Source: Cristatella mucedo
Lineage: Eukaryota > Bryozoa > Phylactolaemata > Cristatellidae
NCBI GenBank assembly: GCA_009760855.2
Contig: WPIO01000015.1
Location: 6,042,501 to 6,106,500 of the forward strand
Direction: 5' to 3'
Length of the DNA stretch: 64,000 nt
Shown: positions 1 to 11,679 of the stretch, one piece after another
Position numbering within the stretch: the first letter of the stretch is position 1
Layout of the letters: each line of letters starts with the position of its first letter
Program-made: the position numbers and the translations under genes
The notes under the pieces: generated by a model
What the model was told of the DNA's origin: nothing
Databases searched by the model: none
The model's input: the letters and a program-made list of their open reading frames with translations, nothing else

Positions 1-668
1 GCCCAAAATCAGGGTGTCCTGTTCCAAAGTGACCTTTATCCAGATGACCGCATCGGGTCCACAGTCAAGCCTTCCTGCCCTAAACGTTTGTAAACTATTC
101 ACGGGTCCTCATGCCTTTTCAGTATGAAGATCATTATTGGTGCATAACTGGACATCTAGGCTTATGCGTCGTGAACGTTGTAACTGCCTCATTATACCAC
201 CTCTCACCGACCTGGACTGACTTTCTATCCAGCAGCGTATCAATTTCAAGGTTCTACCACTCTCTTTCATGTCCCTTTACTGTCTTGCTCTAGAGTGCTT
301 ATCTAAAAAACTTCCTACTGAGGCGTCGTACCACATTTTACCACATACTACATTGTACCACACTCGCTTCTGACTCAAATGGCTTAGATGTGCCTCTAAA
401 GAACCACCAATTTTACGGAGACCATACTGTCAGTTCGTATCCTTGTAAGGCTGGCTACGTTATGACATCCACCGACTCCGAGATCTTTAGAAAGAAGCTA
501 AAAACTCACCTGATCGTCCTTTTTGTGCTTATGAATGCTGACACTGTGCCTGGTATCACTAACCAATTATAGTGCTTCCTTTCCAGCATATTTAAATGAC
601 ATAGAAATAGATTTAATTCTCTTAGCATGCTATGCAAATGTCTTTGTCATTATTATTATTATTATTAC
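1..668 (+). mobile_element. LINE A-like 3' fragment, degenerate
   Basis: This is the decayed C-terminal end of a CR1/L2-like ORF2 with its 3' UTR. Frame-shifted remnants match the conserved [11 protein letters not shown] region seen in better copies, and a FRKKLKTHL remnant lies near 490-520. The 3' part keeps the LINE stem-loop (about 590-640) and ends in a (TTA)n tail at 650-668. It continues past the left edge of the window. Confidence 0.7.
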
Positions 669-829
669 TAATCGACTGTACCTTTAAAAATTGTCAATTT
701 TTTGGTGGCTCCTTTTTAAACCGAGATTTTCCAGAAAGACAATTTTTCTATGGTAATTACAATTTCACCTGTCATCGACTATACACCTATAATTTTACCG
801 GTTGAGCAAATAGTCTGTCATTCGTATAG

Positions 830-910
830 TAAAAATAGTAATAATAATAGACCCTTTGTGTGGTGCCCTAAGAGAACTTAATCTGTATCCGGGCACTTCA
901 CCAAAAGAGA
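830..910 (-). repeat. LINE/SINE 3' tail fragment
   Basis: A short minus-strand copy of the stem-loop tail shared by LINE A and SINE A: an ATA-rich start, then the conserved CCTAAGAGAACTTAATCT block and a GGGCACTTCA stem. No body sequence is attached, so the parent family is uncertain. Confidence 0.55.
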
Positions 911-1522
911 ATCAGAATACAAGGATTAGTGACATTAATGGTATCTCACATGCAAAAGTAAGAATAGGATCACGCTTGGGCTAGCATGAAAAAGCAAGCA
1001 TGAAGACATTCTCGGCCATCGGTTTGTAAGAGCCAGGGCTATTATCGTGCACTGCACGCATACACAGGTGCATGCGTGCATAGCACACCGGAACTGAAAT
1101 CGATGACAAGTTAACTGGGGAGGAAGGGAAAACCTAAACCTAAACGGATGCCTCTTGAGCTCAGACTTTAAGGATGCGAGGTCATTGAAGGTAGTTGAAG
1201 CCAGCCGACCATCGCAAGGGCTGCTTGGACGGAGCAAAGGTTTCGTGCAACGCTTTTTTTTTATATTGTGGCTTCCCCGCACATGAACGAGGTTTGAAGC
1301 TGACTCTACACAGTGCCCTTCCCCCTTAGTTACGGCTTTCCGCGGCTTTTTCTTCACCGCAGCATCTGAAATAATTAACTTAACCATAATGTCTAAACGA
1401 CCAGAGATGGCACTGGTAGTCAGTGCACAGATTGTGCTTTCTTTAACCTACCTCATCGGTTACACTTTGCCTCCTTCATTGAAGCAAACTCCTTGAAACC
1501 TTTATAGGCAGATTTAGTCGTT

Positions 1523-1528
<6 letters not shown>
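906..1528. other. No feature recognised
   Basis: An open frame on the minus strand (935-1387) has no recognisable domain and no convincing splice borders. I see no repeat family here. Confidence 0.5.

Positions 1529-1614
<86 letters not shown>
1529..1614. repeat. (GA)n followed by (GACA)n
   Basis: About 48 bases of GA dinucleotides pass directly into about ten GACA tetranucleotides. This is a compound microsatellite. Confidence 0.95.
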
Positions 1615-1616
<2 letters not shown>

Positions 1617-1852
1617 AGCAGAGATATAAATAAAGAATCAATACTATTTGGCCTGCTCAACCATATCTATATTGTTCATTGTTTTATGTGCATCGTGCCA
1701 AGCACTCCCTCACCCACTGCCCTGCACTATCAGCCGGTGCTCTACGAAGGCTCGTTCGATTGCCAGTGGCAGCAGCTTTGCCTGTGGCCTTGCATGCTTG
1801 CTGCTGCATCGAGTGCTGCAATATCTGTATGCATGTCACTTTTCCATTCAAG

Positions 1853-2028
1853 GCCTAGATGCTGTACCGTGGCTCGGTGACCTAAGTAGCCTGGCACCAA
1901 GCAACTGCTTCAAAGTGTCGCCGTATGGAGATGGTGACAAAGGGCTGTCTCCATTTCCGGTGACTGCAGTAGACAAGAAAAGCTATGCCGTAGGCATGGC
2001 CGTCTGGCTTAAGCCCAATGGATTGCAT
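1853..2028 (+). CDS. Candidate exon, unrecognised protein
   Basis: This open stretch is bounded by a good acceptor (pyrimidine-rich tract ending in CAAG before 1853) and a strong donor (GTGAGT at 2029). It encodes about 58 residues, entering in phase 1 and leaving in phase 0. The composition is protein-like, with a PFPVTAVDKKSYAVGMAVWL segment and no low-complexity run. The alternating hydrophobic VGMAVWLK strand recalls concanavalin-like sandwich domains, but that is a loose impression and not an assignment. No partner exon could be joined with certainty. It could be a chance open frame. Confidence 0.4.
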
Positions 2029-2114
2029 GTGAGTACCTCTCTCTTTTGTTTTCGTATGCCTACGTTAGCCTAAGAAAGAAAGAAAGATAACCTGATAGCG
2101 GTTAGTTCTATTAA

Positions 2115-2260
2115 AAAGATATAGTTCATTTGCATAGCGCCCTAAGAGAACTTAATCTAATCAGGCGCTTCACGTGTGCCAGGAGGGCTCGAGCCCACGA
2201 TCTCGGTCATCAAATACATTCACTTTGACCTTACATGCTTGTCCAGATATCTTGTCAAAT
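2115..2260 (-). mobile_element. SINE A copy
   Basis: Minus-strand copy of the tRNA-derived SINE. The stem-loop tail (GCGCCCTAAGAGAACTTAATC) is at 2138-2158 and a B-box-like GGGCTCGAGCCC at about 2185-2196. The tRNA-like head beyond it carries an insertion or has diverged, so the A box is poorly preserved. Confidence 0.65.
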
Positions 2261-2639
2261 GGTGTGGCGGAAACTTGATTAACTCTCTGAATTCAAGCCT
2301 ATCCTGCATTCCTCCGCTGTGAACTCCCTTAATACAAATGCCTTTTTATTCAAACCTATGAATTTAATTTTTTGCAACAAATAGCATGTATTGTGGTTTT
2401 TATAGGTTGAATGTAAGCTCACACGTTTTCTAAGGCATGATTGCAAATGACTACAAACATTTTTAAGATGGAGTTTAACAGTTATATGAAACATTGCCAT
2501 CCTTCATATCATTTGTTGTTTTTTTGCTCTTTTATGTTTTTTGTTAAGCCGATGCCTTAGCTCCGGGTAATTGTAAAAGCCACGGGTGTGTCCTGCCCCG
2601 GTCAGTCAACGGATACAGAGCAAAATTCTTACTCTGACT

Positions 2640-3050
2640 CACACGACCTGATATGGGTTGGCTTCTCGATACCTAGCTGAACTGCTGCACCAGTCTCAAC
2701 CTCCTCATGCCATTAGGTCCTCCGTTAATAGTAAATTAGCTGTTCTATTCCTACACTCCAAGATCGGTTGGCAACAATGGAGCGGCATCTACTCTCCAGC
2801 TCCTGACTGCTGTGAAACCTTTCCAGCTGTCCTGAGCTGTTACTTCCATCCAATTCACTTCTTTGACTGCACTCCTGGCTCAGCTATGCTTCCCCCATCT
2901 CTTGTATGAGTCTGTTAAATCTGTTGGCTACTGTATGTGCACCGAAAGTTGCTTAGGCTTTTAGTTCACTACTATAGAAAACTATCGAGGGTAGTACCCA
3001 CTTAATCCTTGAGGCTTTGTGGAGTGACAGACAGATAATGAGTTAATGGT
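2640..3050 (+). mobile_element. LINE B 3' fragment
   Basis: The C-terminal end of LINE B ORF2 (tract YLAELLHQSQPPHAIRS, then a shifted continuation) is followed by the family 3' UTR with the conserved GGCTTTGTGGAGT motif. It is truncated at the 5' end and frame-broken. Better copies are at 41420-41925 and 44105-45540. Confidence 0.75.
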
Positions 3051-3058
3051 GAGAAGGA

Positions 3059-3159
<101 letters not shown>

Positions 3160-3646
3160 GGGGAGAGTGAGAGAAAGGAAAAGGAGCAGACAGGAGATTG
3201 TTGCTGCCGTGTGGGAATTGAGCTGGAGCACTTAGTGCCCGTTGTAGTTGGATCACTCATGTCAGTGCTACCCTGCACGTTTTAAGCTTCTCTCCCAAGC
3301 AGAAAAATGGGTGCATGAGCATTAGTAAGGCATTCACTATCGTTAGGTAAAGGCCACTTTTCTTTTTTTTTTTTATAGAAATTGCCATTGATTTTGTCGA
3401 AGATGTTTTTAAATGATTAATGCAGACCTCACATTCATTGAAAGATTGATGAGAGTTGGATTCGAAGAACCCTTGGCTTCCCTTTGCTTAGTAGCAACAC
3501 TTGCAATTGACATGCATTGGAACTCTTGTCATCGAGCCGTGAGCAATTAAATGGTGTGGTTTTTTTCTGTTGCATATTGTACTAGTTTTTTACACTTTTT
3601 TTATTACGATGCCAATAACTATGCTAATACATTATTAAATTAATAT
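3160..3646. other. No feature recognised
   Basis: AT-rich sequence without a long open frame or a recognised repeat. Confidence 0.5.
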
Positions 3647-3800
3647 GAGCTGGTTTGGTCCAGCGGTTCAGGTGCTCGCCCGACCAAGGTCTGGCTGAGG
3701 TCGTGGGCTCGAGCCCCAAGGCATATGTGAAGCGCCTGAATAGAGATTTAGTTCTCTTGGGGTGCTATACAAATGAATTATATTATATTATATTATAATA
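3647..3800 (+). mobile_element. SINE A copy (reference copy)
   Basis: The tRNA-like head starts at GAGCTGGTTTGGTCCAGCGG with an A-box-like TGGTCCAGCGG and, about 50 bases on, a B-box-like GGGCTCGAGCCCC. Then comes a LINE A-like stem-loop (AAGCGCCTGAATAGAGATTT ... GGTGCTATACAAATG) and an ATT/ATA-rich tail. Length is about 150 bases. A pol III internal promoter plus a borrowed LINE 3' end is the standard layout of a tRNA-derived SINE. Confidence 0.85.
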
Positions 3801-3802
3801 AC

Positions 3803-4087
3803 CAGTGGCAGAGCCAGGATTTTCATCTTGGTTGCGCAAGACCAGCACAGTTTTGATACAGGGGGCAACACCCACAAGATTTTTAAGTATTTGGGGCCAG
3901 ACCAGTAATTAATGAAAAATTAGAGCATACAATCAGTGCTTGTTCGACAGAACTCGGCGTTTGCTCATTGAGTGGAATTAAAGCATAGTTTTCTTCGTTG
4001 GTAGCCGTCGCGGTGGGCGTAGGATTACGTGGGCCCAGCTCGAGCTGCCTTGCTGTATGGGAAGGGGGGACCCGGCCTCTGCCACTG
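3803..4087. mobile_element. hAT-like MITE
   Basis: A 285-base element with perfect 11-base terminal inverted repeats, CAGTGGCAGAG at 3803-3813 and CTCTGCCACTG at 4077-4087. The CAGTGGC start is typical of hAT-superfamily ends. The flanking 8 bases (ATAATAAC left, AATACAAC right) are only partly alike, so the target duplication is decayed or uncertain. It has no coding capacity. It sits in the tail of the SINE A copy to its left. Confidence 0.7.
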
Positions 4088-4149
4088 AATACAACAATAC
4101 TATGAGCAGTAATAGTTTGCTATCCCACTAGTGTAGCAGACTATGTCGG

Positions 4150-4405
4150 GGCTTCATGTGCTTAATGCGATCGGAGTTTCCCCTGTCGTCACATGCCTGC
4201 CTATTGTGCATGCTGCCACTAACCACATTTGCATGCTGACCCTGTGCATGTTACCCCTAACCATATTATTCATTTTGTGTTTTTCAAGCATGATTTTACT
4301 TACCATTCAATTGCATTTCCCTTTGCAGCAAATGTAAAGCGCCAAGAAAGAGATTAAGTTCTCTGAGGGCACTTTATCAAGTGCATTATTATTATTATTA
4401 TTGTG
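4150..4405 (+). mobile_element. LINE A 3' end
   Basis: This holds the LINE A 3' UTR: two units of the roughly 40-base GTGCATG ... CCACTAACCA repeat, the AAATGTAAAGCGCC stem-loop and a (TTA)n tail at 4386-4402. It is truncated at the 5' end. Confidence 0.85.
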
Positions 4406-4410
4406 GCCCT

Positions 4411-4551
4411 CTTATTCCCTTAGCTCTCCCCGTGGGGGAGGGGAAGCTCCCAGGGAAACAAGTGCTGTCCACGAGGCAAGTCTCATACTGTCAAGGTATA
4501 TACTCGGCAAGCTGTTGCTGCTTGGACTCGTTGTTAGGCTAAGGGAATAAG
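4411..4551. repeat. Inverted-repeat element, MITE-like
   Basis: Perfect 14-base arms CTTATTCCCTTAGC (4411-4424) and GCTAAGGGAATAAG (4538-4551) enclose 113 bases. No convincing target duplication is visible, so it could be a MITE or a simple inverted repeat. Confidence 0.5.
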
Positions 4552-7500
4552 TGTGCCAGCATCATTGCAGCAGCCAACCATTGAGTCGACGGCCTCTCAT
4601 TGAATTGAGAGTGATGCAGTGCCAGCTTGCTTGCTTGGAGTGAAGCAGTCTCATTCTGGCAGGCATCTATACGTGTGGTTGCCTAATGACATGGGCAGGC
4701 ATTTTTTCTGACCTTGTTAGGGTTCGCTATGTTGTTTATAACGTGGCAGTCACGTGTCGGATGAGCACCAGTCTCCGCCAGAGTCTCTGCATTTCGGTGC
4801 AGCTAAGCTTGCTGCTTCTTTTGGCTCCGACTCCGTGGCGGAGCAATGAGTGCTTGCCTCGCCTCGCGCGCTCTGCAAGGGCTGCAGCTGAGAGAGAGCT
4901 GGCAGAGAGACTCTGCCAGCTCTCTCTCTCTCTCTCTCTCTCAGCTGCTCTCCTGTCTCACTCTCTCTGCTGATCTCTCCTCCTGACACTCTTGCTCCGG
5001 CTTTGCATCTTCGGCTGAAGCCGCCGAAAGTTCGAGGCTGACATGGTGCGTCTTTAAGGAGAACATACACATTACTGCTATCCTACATCCTTACGCCTAG
5101 TCACGCGAGCATTGCCATTGCATTGCATCAGTACAGATCGGACGGACGCGCGCGGCTCTCTGTAGAGATGTCACAGACTTTCATCTTATTCTCGCGTCCG
5201 CTCATGTGCTGACTGCGCGCGCGTGCACCCCATCTTTGTAGGCTGACATACAAAAGATCCTTCGGCATGCTCGCAAGCTTCCTGAAAAGCAGCAGCCTTT
5301 CTACAAGGCAAGTACATAGAAAAATGGAGATACCTTGCTTGCCAAAAATTGCTGCTCACGTGTCTCCGCTAGGTGGTGCTAAAGCGTCAGCACCACCTGT
5401 TGGCTTCACCTGATGTGTGATCAAGCCTTCGTGCTTATGATTAGTGATAACTTATACTTTTCAAAAGCAATATTATTTTACACTCTTGATGATATTGGAG
5501 GCATTATTGAGTGTGATTTTCTGGTCCGCAGTGACACTAAAGCATCAAGTGAACCGAACGAATAGCCGAGAATTCCGAGGAGCAAACACCGAAGTCGTGA
5601 GCTCCCGGAGTCGTTTTGCTCTGGACTGCATCTGCCAGAGCGTCGGACCTCCGTCAGTCGGTTTTGAAAAGATAGAATTTCACATACATTTGGATAGACA
5701 CGGGCTGGATAGGGTTAGTTGATCAGCCTGAAGGGATACCGGTGGCGCTTGAATGGGGTAGGCTTCAGCAGTGTTGTATTAGATTGCTGGCCGTACCACT
5801 CGTTCAAGAGTGATGTTCAAGTTTCATGTTCAAGCGACGTTCGGCTATGTGCATTATTACAACCAGAGCTGCACAGGCCGTTGCCGAACAGGAAGGGCAT
5901 ATGATTTGTCACTGGCGTTCAACTCCTGAGGCAGCGTCTTGGCTACTCTCCACCCCATCCTGTAGTGTCGACGTGAGAAGCAGCTGTGTGCATTACCGAC
6001 AAAGACGGTAGGTGAAAAGAAATCGCCGTCTGCGCTATCAGCTGAGCAATTCACTGCATTTAAGAAATTCAACTGAGGTGTAGCATGGTGAGCTAGGTGT
6101 AGGTGAGCGAGCATGCATGCGTGCTCTAGTAGGATGCTTCTGCGATGGCTGCCAGGATTCTAGAGCAATAGCCTAGCTAAAAATCAACCACTCAGAATTG
6201 TGTCAATGTATGATTAAAACGCAAATCCGAAATCGCATCGATACCTTGCTGCCTGGTGATTCTGCAGGCATCTTGACAAAAGGAGTTATCTAGTCCTGCT
6301 GGTCTCACGATGCAGCCGGCAAGTTCCTCTTATTTCACAACACTTTGAGAGCTTCGGTCGTAGCGTACAACCGGGTATATTGATCAAATATATGAGAAGC
6401 TGATATAAAACAACCGAAAGGCCAATTATTTGAGCTTGACCAGGCTAGAGATTCAGCATGGGAGAGTAAAGAAAGACCGAGCGAATATCGTCAGAGTCGG
6501 TCACTTCCTTTCGGCCTCCGATTCAAAACCGGCTAAAACTGCATTTATACGACAGATTTTCCCCGCAGATTTTGGACAGATTTTCCCACAGATTTAGGCT
6601 ACTACATCATTATACGTCATAACATTTTGGGGGAGGAGAAAAGTCTGTAGACTCATCAGCAAGAGAATCTGTCTCAACTTTTTGGTCCAGCCGACCAATC
6701 ATATCCTCCCTCATCACATACACCCCACGGCCAAAATAAAACTGGCTGACGTCCTTAGGCGAGAGTTATATTGAGGCGTTCAGAGCAAGTCCTTGAATAT
6801 GGGATGCTTAAGTGGTATAACCTACGTGTCAGTATTTTCTACATAGCATACTCCGTGCGTCTATCACATCCACCAACAAACTCGAAATTGAGAGCATTAC
6901 TTAGCACTATACACCTGCACAACCGTAGCGGCACACATTACTTGGTACAGCTCCTTTTAGTGAAAAAGCTGATTTAAAATACCTATCTTCCTTTTATTTA
7001 TATTCTTCTTATACTACTCTACAATGATGACTGCAGAGGGGGGGCTCAACTTCTGCCTGTGTTGACTTGGCATTTCCTTGGAAATCCTCTTTCTTACCAG
7101 CCTCCCGGATTAGTTAGAGCACGGGCTGTGGGCAGGACTAAATCAGCCATCGAATCTGTCGTGGGCAGGACTAAATCTTTCGTGTAAACGTCCTAACTAG
7201 GAGGAAAGTCTGCCGTGTAAAGTTTACACTGCACTTCATTTGTTTTGCCATACAGTTAGCAATGGGTGTTGACTAGTATCCATCGTTTCCAAGGTGAATT
7301 TATAAGGTTTTTAATGAAGCTGAAGGATTTCCCATGGCAAGTAGCTCTGCTAAAGCCTCTTTGTATTTCTGCCGATGCACCCTCACCTTGGTGGGTGTAT
7401 CTAACTACCTACGTTAGCACTGTGCAGCTCCATAGTGATTGTGTGCAACCGTTTGTTCAATCGAACACATGCACTTTTTTACATACACTCATGCACACAG

Positions 7501-7557
7501 ATATTAGAGGGGGCTAAGGTGAGAGAAAGAGAAGAGAGTCGAGAAAGACTCTTAGGA
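4552..7557. other. Mostly featureless 3 kb
   Basis: No gene or repeat family was recognised. Short open frames occur on both strands but lack domains. Two hairpins stand out: 4890-4928 (18-base arms, 3-base loop, inside a CT/GA-rich stretch) and 5371-5398 (10-base arms AGGTGGTGCT and AGCACCACCT, 8-base loop). Confidence 0.5.
4890..4928. repeat. 18-base inverted repeat
   Basis: Arms 4890-4907 and 4911-4928 pair perfectly across a 3-base loop (AGA). The core is GAGCTGGCAGAG and CTCTGCCAGCTC. The outer part is GA/CT dinucleotide, and a CT microsatellite follows. Confidence 0.85.
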
Positions 7558-7625
7558 AGAGAGAGAGAGAGAGAGAGAGAGGCGAGTGAAGGAGAGATAG
7601 AGATGGGGATTGGTAGAGAGTGAGA
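7520..7625. repeat. GA-rich microsatellite, imperfect
   Basis: Interrupted GA and GAAA units, with a pure GA run at 7559-7582. Confidence 0.9.
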
Positions 7626-7767
7626 GAAAGTAAACAAATTACCTGCCTGCATGCTTACCTGTGCATTCATCTCAGTTTTAAAAGGCATAATGGCGAAAGC
7701 GCGATCGAAAATGCAAGCTTAGTTGGGCCTAGGTTCTATTCCTTAAGAGGAAGATGCCTTTGCATAG

Positions 7768-7870
7768 GTAATAATAATAATAATAACAGTAATACTACAT
7801 TTGACCTTGCACCCTCAGAGAACTCAATCTCTTTCTAGGCACTTTACATTTGCTGCAAAAGATGGTAAGC
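7768..7870 (-). mobile_element. LINE A 3' tail
   Basis: An (AAT)n start at 7770, then the conserved CCCTCAGAGAACTCAATCTC stem-loop block and the TTTACATTTGCTGCAAA motif, on the minus strand. Only the last 100 bases of the element are present. Confidence 0.85.
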
Positions 7871-8203
7871 GTTCGAAGTACAACGCGGTGCTCATTTACG
7901 TGTGCCTGACTTTCAAAGAGAGTTTATGATAGACTTTTCTTCTCCTTACACTGTGGGAAGGAGCTGGCAGTGATGCCGAACGGGATACTTTTGTTGATAA
8001 ATTTTGAAACAAATAAGCCGTCCTCACTGAAAATAGCTTGTGCCAGAGAAAAAATGGGCCAAAAATCCACCTAGCCTTATGTAAAGAAAATAATTGTGCT
8101 TTGCATTTCGCAAATCTCGGCATAATATCACTGCAAATCTTAATAATAGGTTTTTATGCTGCACGCATTTTCTAATTAAAAAGCCTAGATGTATTTCGAC
8201 GTT

Positions 8204-8541
8204 TCAAGCAGTATTGGCCCGGCATTGACCGGTAGCTTTACAATGGTGCTGCTGCTGACGTAACGGGCTCGGTACCCTGTGGTCGCTCGTGTCTTCGTCG
8301 TCTCTTTTGCTCTGAATCCAGCCCATCGACATCGACCATGTAGTTGCTACGAGGAGTTTCTCGAACTCGCCCTCTTTCATTTGTTGGACTAGTGCCTCGT
8401 CCTCCTTTTTCGAGGTTTGGTTCCGGCAGTTCTTCTTCCCGGGAAGATACAAAGTGCAAGGTGGGCCGCTCAAGCTACTTACACTCGAAATTGTGCCTGC
8501 TGCTTCTCAAAGAGTACCTCTGTAGAAGACTTCAGCTGTGA
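8204..8541 (-). other. Candidate exon region, two open frames
   Basis: Two minus-strand frames stay open here (8204-8473 and 8238-8459). One reads charged, helix-like sequence with KKEDEALVQQMKEGEFEKLL; the other reads a basic, disordered-looking segment ending SEQKRRRRHERP. Both look protein-like and at most one can be real. No splice borders are convincing. It may be an unrecognised exon or chance. Confidence 0.25.
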
Positions 8542-8544
8542 TCC

Positions 8545-8960
8545 GCTTGGGAAAATCAGATGCTCCTAGCCATATGCTGGTCGTACATTTTACATTGCGC
8601 TTGTAATGCAGGCTGCCGTTCACTGCAACCACAAGCCAGGCCATCGGGCTCCTCCTTAGAGCCACTGGGGGCTTCTCAAAGCGCTAGGCAATCTATTGCG
8701 ACTGCAGAGCTCTGCACCAGTCCTTCAAAAAGGGTGTTCGTGCGACACTTTTGACACAGGCCCTAGCAACCAATAAGATTCGCATTTTTTGAAATCTTTC
8801 CACTGATAAGAACTATGCCTCGCCGTCAAGCCTCAGAGCTAGTAAAGGTTTGGACAAGCCTCTTTACATTTATCGTCCTGTTGCACTTATCACATTTCAT
8901 CTATAGTCGGCCGGAAACAGGTGGCGACATTGTGGCACTGTATGCAAAGAAGCTCTTTAG
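8545..8960. other. No feature recognised
   Basis: Short unremarkable open frames only. Confidence 0.5.
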
Positions 8961-9995
<1,035 letters not shown>

Positions 9996-10239
9996 GTAGA
10001 GTGGCCATTTTAAAAGTGTCGGGTATGACACAAGATTGACTCGATCCGGGAGCACTCAGACTTATGTGATAAGCAAACTGTTTTACATTTCAAATTTTGG
10101 AATTTTTCACTTCGGATATCAAAATGAAGCAAACATCGTGTGTTACGTCGAATAAGAATAATCTTCACTGGGTCAGGTGGCAGCACACTGCTGCCGTCGG
10201 CACATACCGTAGTTTTATGAGTATCAATCGCACTTTTTT

Positions 10240-10690
10240 CAAATATTTTTTGAAAAAATGCCTGCGACTTATATACTTAAAGTCAATATTCTACACCAGC
10301 CGGAAGAATTAGAAGAGCTGGCGTCGAATATGTTTGTGAATGGGTTTTACATGCTTAAAAAGCATCAAGACAGAAGTCATTGTGAAGTCGTTCAAAAAGA
10401 CAGGAATTTCAAACATGCTGGGTGGAACTGAAGATGATGCATTCTATGAGGAAAGTGAGTGAAGGTTCAGACATTGACAATATTGTAGAAGACTAGGAAG
10501 AAGTTAGCAGTGATACTGATGACGAATTTATTGGTAAGTGTGATGATGAAAGCAAACTTATATTATTACAAAATGAGCTATATATTCAGTAAGAATATTT
10601 TTCAATAAACATTTTTTAAATTGTATCCATAAATTTAGGCTGCGACTTATACTTGGGTGCTTTTAAAAATAAGGTACCGGACTCGTAAAG
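10240..10690 (+). pseudogene. pogo/Tigger-type transposase C-terminal remnant
   Basis: The frame at about 10374-10460 reads VIVKSFKKTGISNMLGGTED followed by D and A, then a stop. The SFKKTGISN...GTEDD block is the C-terminal signature of pogo-family DDE transposases. An acidic stretch continues after the stop. The GCGACTTATA motif occurs at about 10265 and again at 10640, as in the termini of such elements. The catalytic core is gone, so this is a dead fragment. Confidence 0.65.
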
Positions 10691-10691
10691 C

Positions 10692-10915
10692 ACGACTAAT
10701 GTAAAATGATAAAATGTAAAATGATAAAAAAAATAAAATATAAAATAAAATAAAATGTAAAATAAAATAAAATGTAAAATGATAAAATGTAAATGTAATA
10801 TATATGATAAAATGATATAATGATAAAATGATATAATATATAATGATATGATATATATGATAAAATGATATAATGATAAAATGTAATAAGATAAAATGTA
10901 AAATGATAAAAAATG
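10692..10915. repeat. AT-rich minisatellite
   Basis: Imperfect tandem units of about 10-20 bases built from AAAATGTAAAATGATAAAAT and ATATAATGAT variants. Minus-strand open frames here are Tyr/Phe/Ile-rich artefacts. Confidence 0.9.
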
Positions 10916-10979
10916 TCGCAAGTAGTGCTATGAAATAATGAAGAACTCCGAACTCGCAAAAGCGAAATTATTTTTCTGC

Positions 10980-11010
10980 AAAGTACAGCTGGTGCAGCCA
11001 GCTGTACTTT
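10980..11010. repeat. 13-base perfect hairpin
   Basis: Arms AAAGTACAGCTGG (10980-10992) and CCAGCTGTACTTT (10998-11010) pair perfectly over a 5-base loop. No poly-T pol III stop or other function is evident. Confidence 0.85.
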
Positions 11011-11019
11011 AGGCAGCCT

Positions 11020-11420
11020 CGTTATAAGCTTGGAGCAGCAAGCAAAGAACGCAATGACTCGCCAAAGAGAGGTCTCTGGGGCCAGGCTCTCGTCTCATAT
11101 GCCGGCGAGGTCGGATGTCGTGCAAAAATCAGGTTACATAAATAGTTGGCTGCTCATAAGCCTGCCTATCGCAGCTATTCATAAACGCTGTCCAGTTCAA
11201 AGTCAGTGGCCAGCTCCAAGTTTATAATCGTGGGCATTACAATTAGGAGGAGTTGACATTTGACCTTGTCAACCTTTGTTAGCTAGACGTTGCTAAATGC
11301 ATATCCGTGGGGAGGCGTGTGGTGGGTGTTAATGATCGAGGAGTCACTGCACTGATTCCTGTTAAAGCTGACTCGAGCCGCGCGATCCTTCGTGATGACA
11401 GCAACGGCGCATCGATTTGT
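11020..11420. other. No feature recognised
   Basis: No gene or repeat was recognised upstream of the candidate exon. Confidence 0.5.
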
Positions 11421-11422
11421 AG

Positions 11423-11665
11423 GAGCTCAACCGTGTGTACACGGCAGCCGTGTCGTTCGGCTTTGCTCAGCTGCTTCCGGCGCTGGCGGCCATGCTGGAA
11501 CGCGAGTGTACACTGCTGCCCGAGAACGCCCACCCGGACGCAATGCTGCAGCTGACTCACGCTGCCAGCTCGCTTAAGTCGCTGGCCGTCGCCATCGCCA
11601 GTGGGGCCAACATGAATGCTCACTCTATTCTGCCGCTGAGCACCAATTTCTCGCACACATCCGGT
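11423..11665 (+). CDS. Candidate exon, unrecognised helical protein
   Basis: An acceptor-like TTTGTAG precedes GAG at 11423, and the frame stays open to a stop near 11674. The translation is strongly protein-like: a FGFAQLLPALAAMLEREC helix, then PENAHPDAMLQLTHAASSLK and SLAVAIASGANMN, with no low-complexity bias. It looks like part of an alpha-helical repeat protein. The 3' border is uncertain; a GTGTAC at 11663 is one possible donor. I could not name the family. It may belong with the candidate exon at 12053. Confidence 0.45.
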
Positions 11666-11679
11666 GTACTATGACCACG

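Noticed and set aside
3647-3720. A functional tRNA gene
   Set aside because: The tRNA-like head lacks a clean cloverleaf and is attached to a LINE-like tail; several dispersed copies show it is a SINE.
10616-10959. Tyr/Phe/Ile-rich open frames
   Set aside because: Translations of an AT-rich minisatellite.
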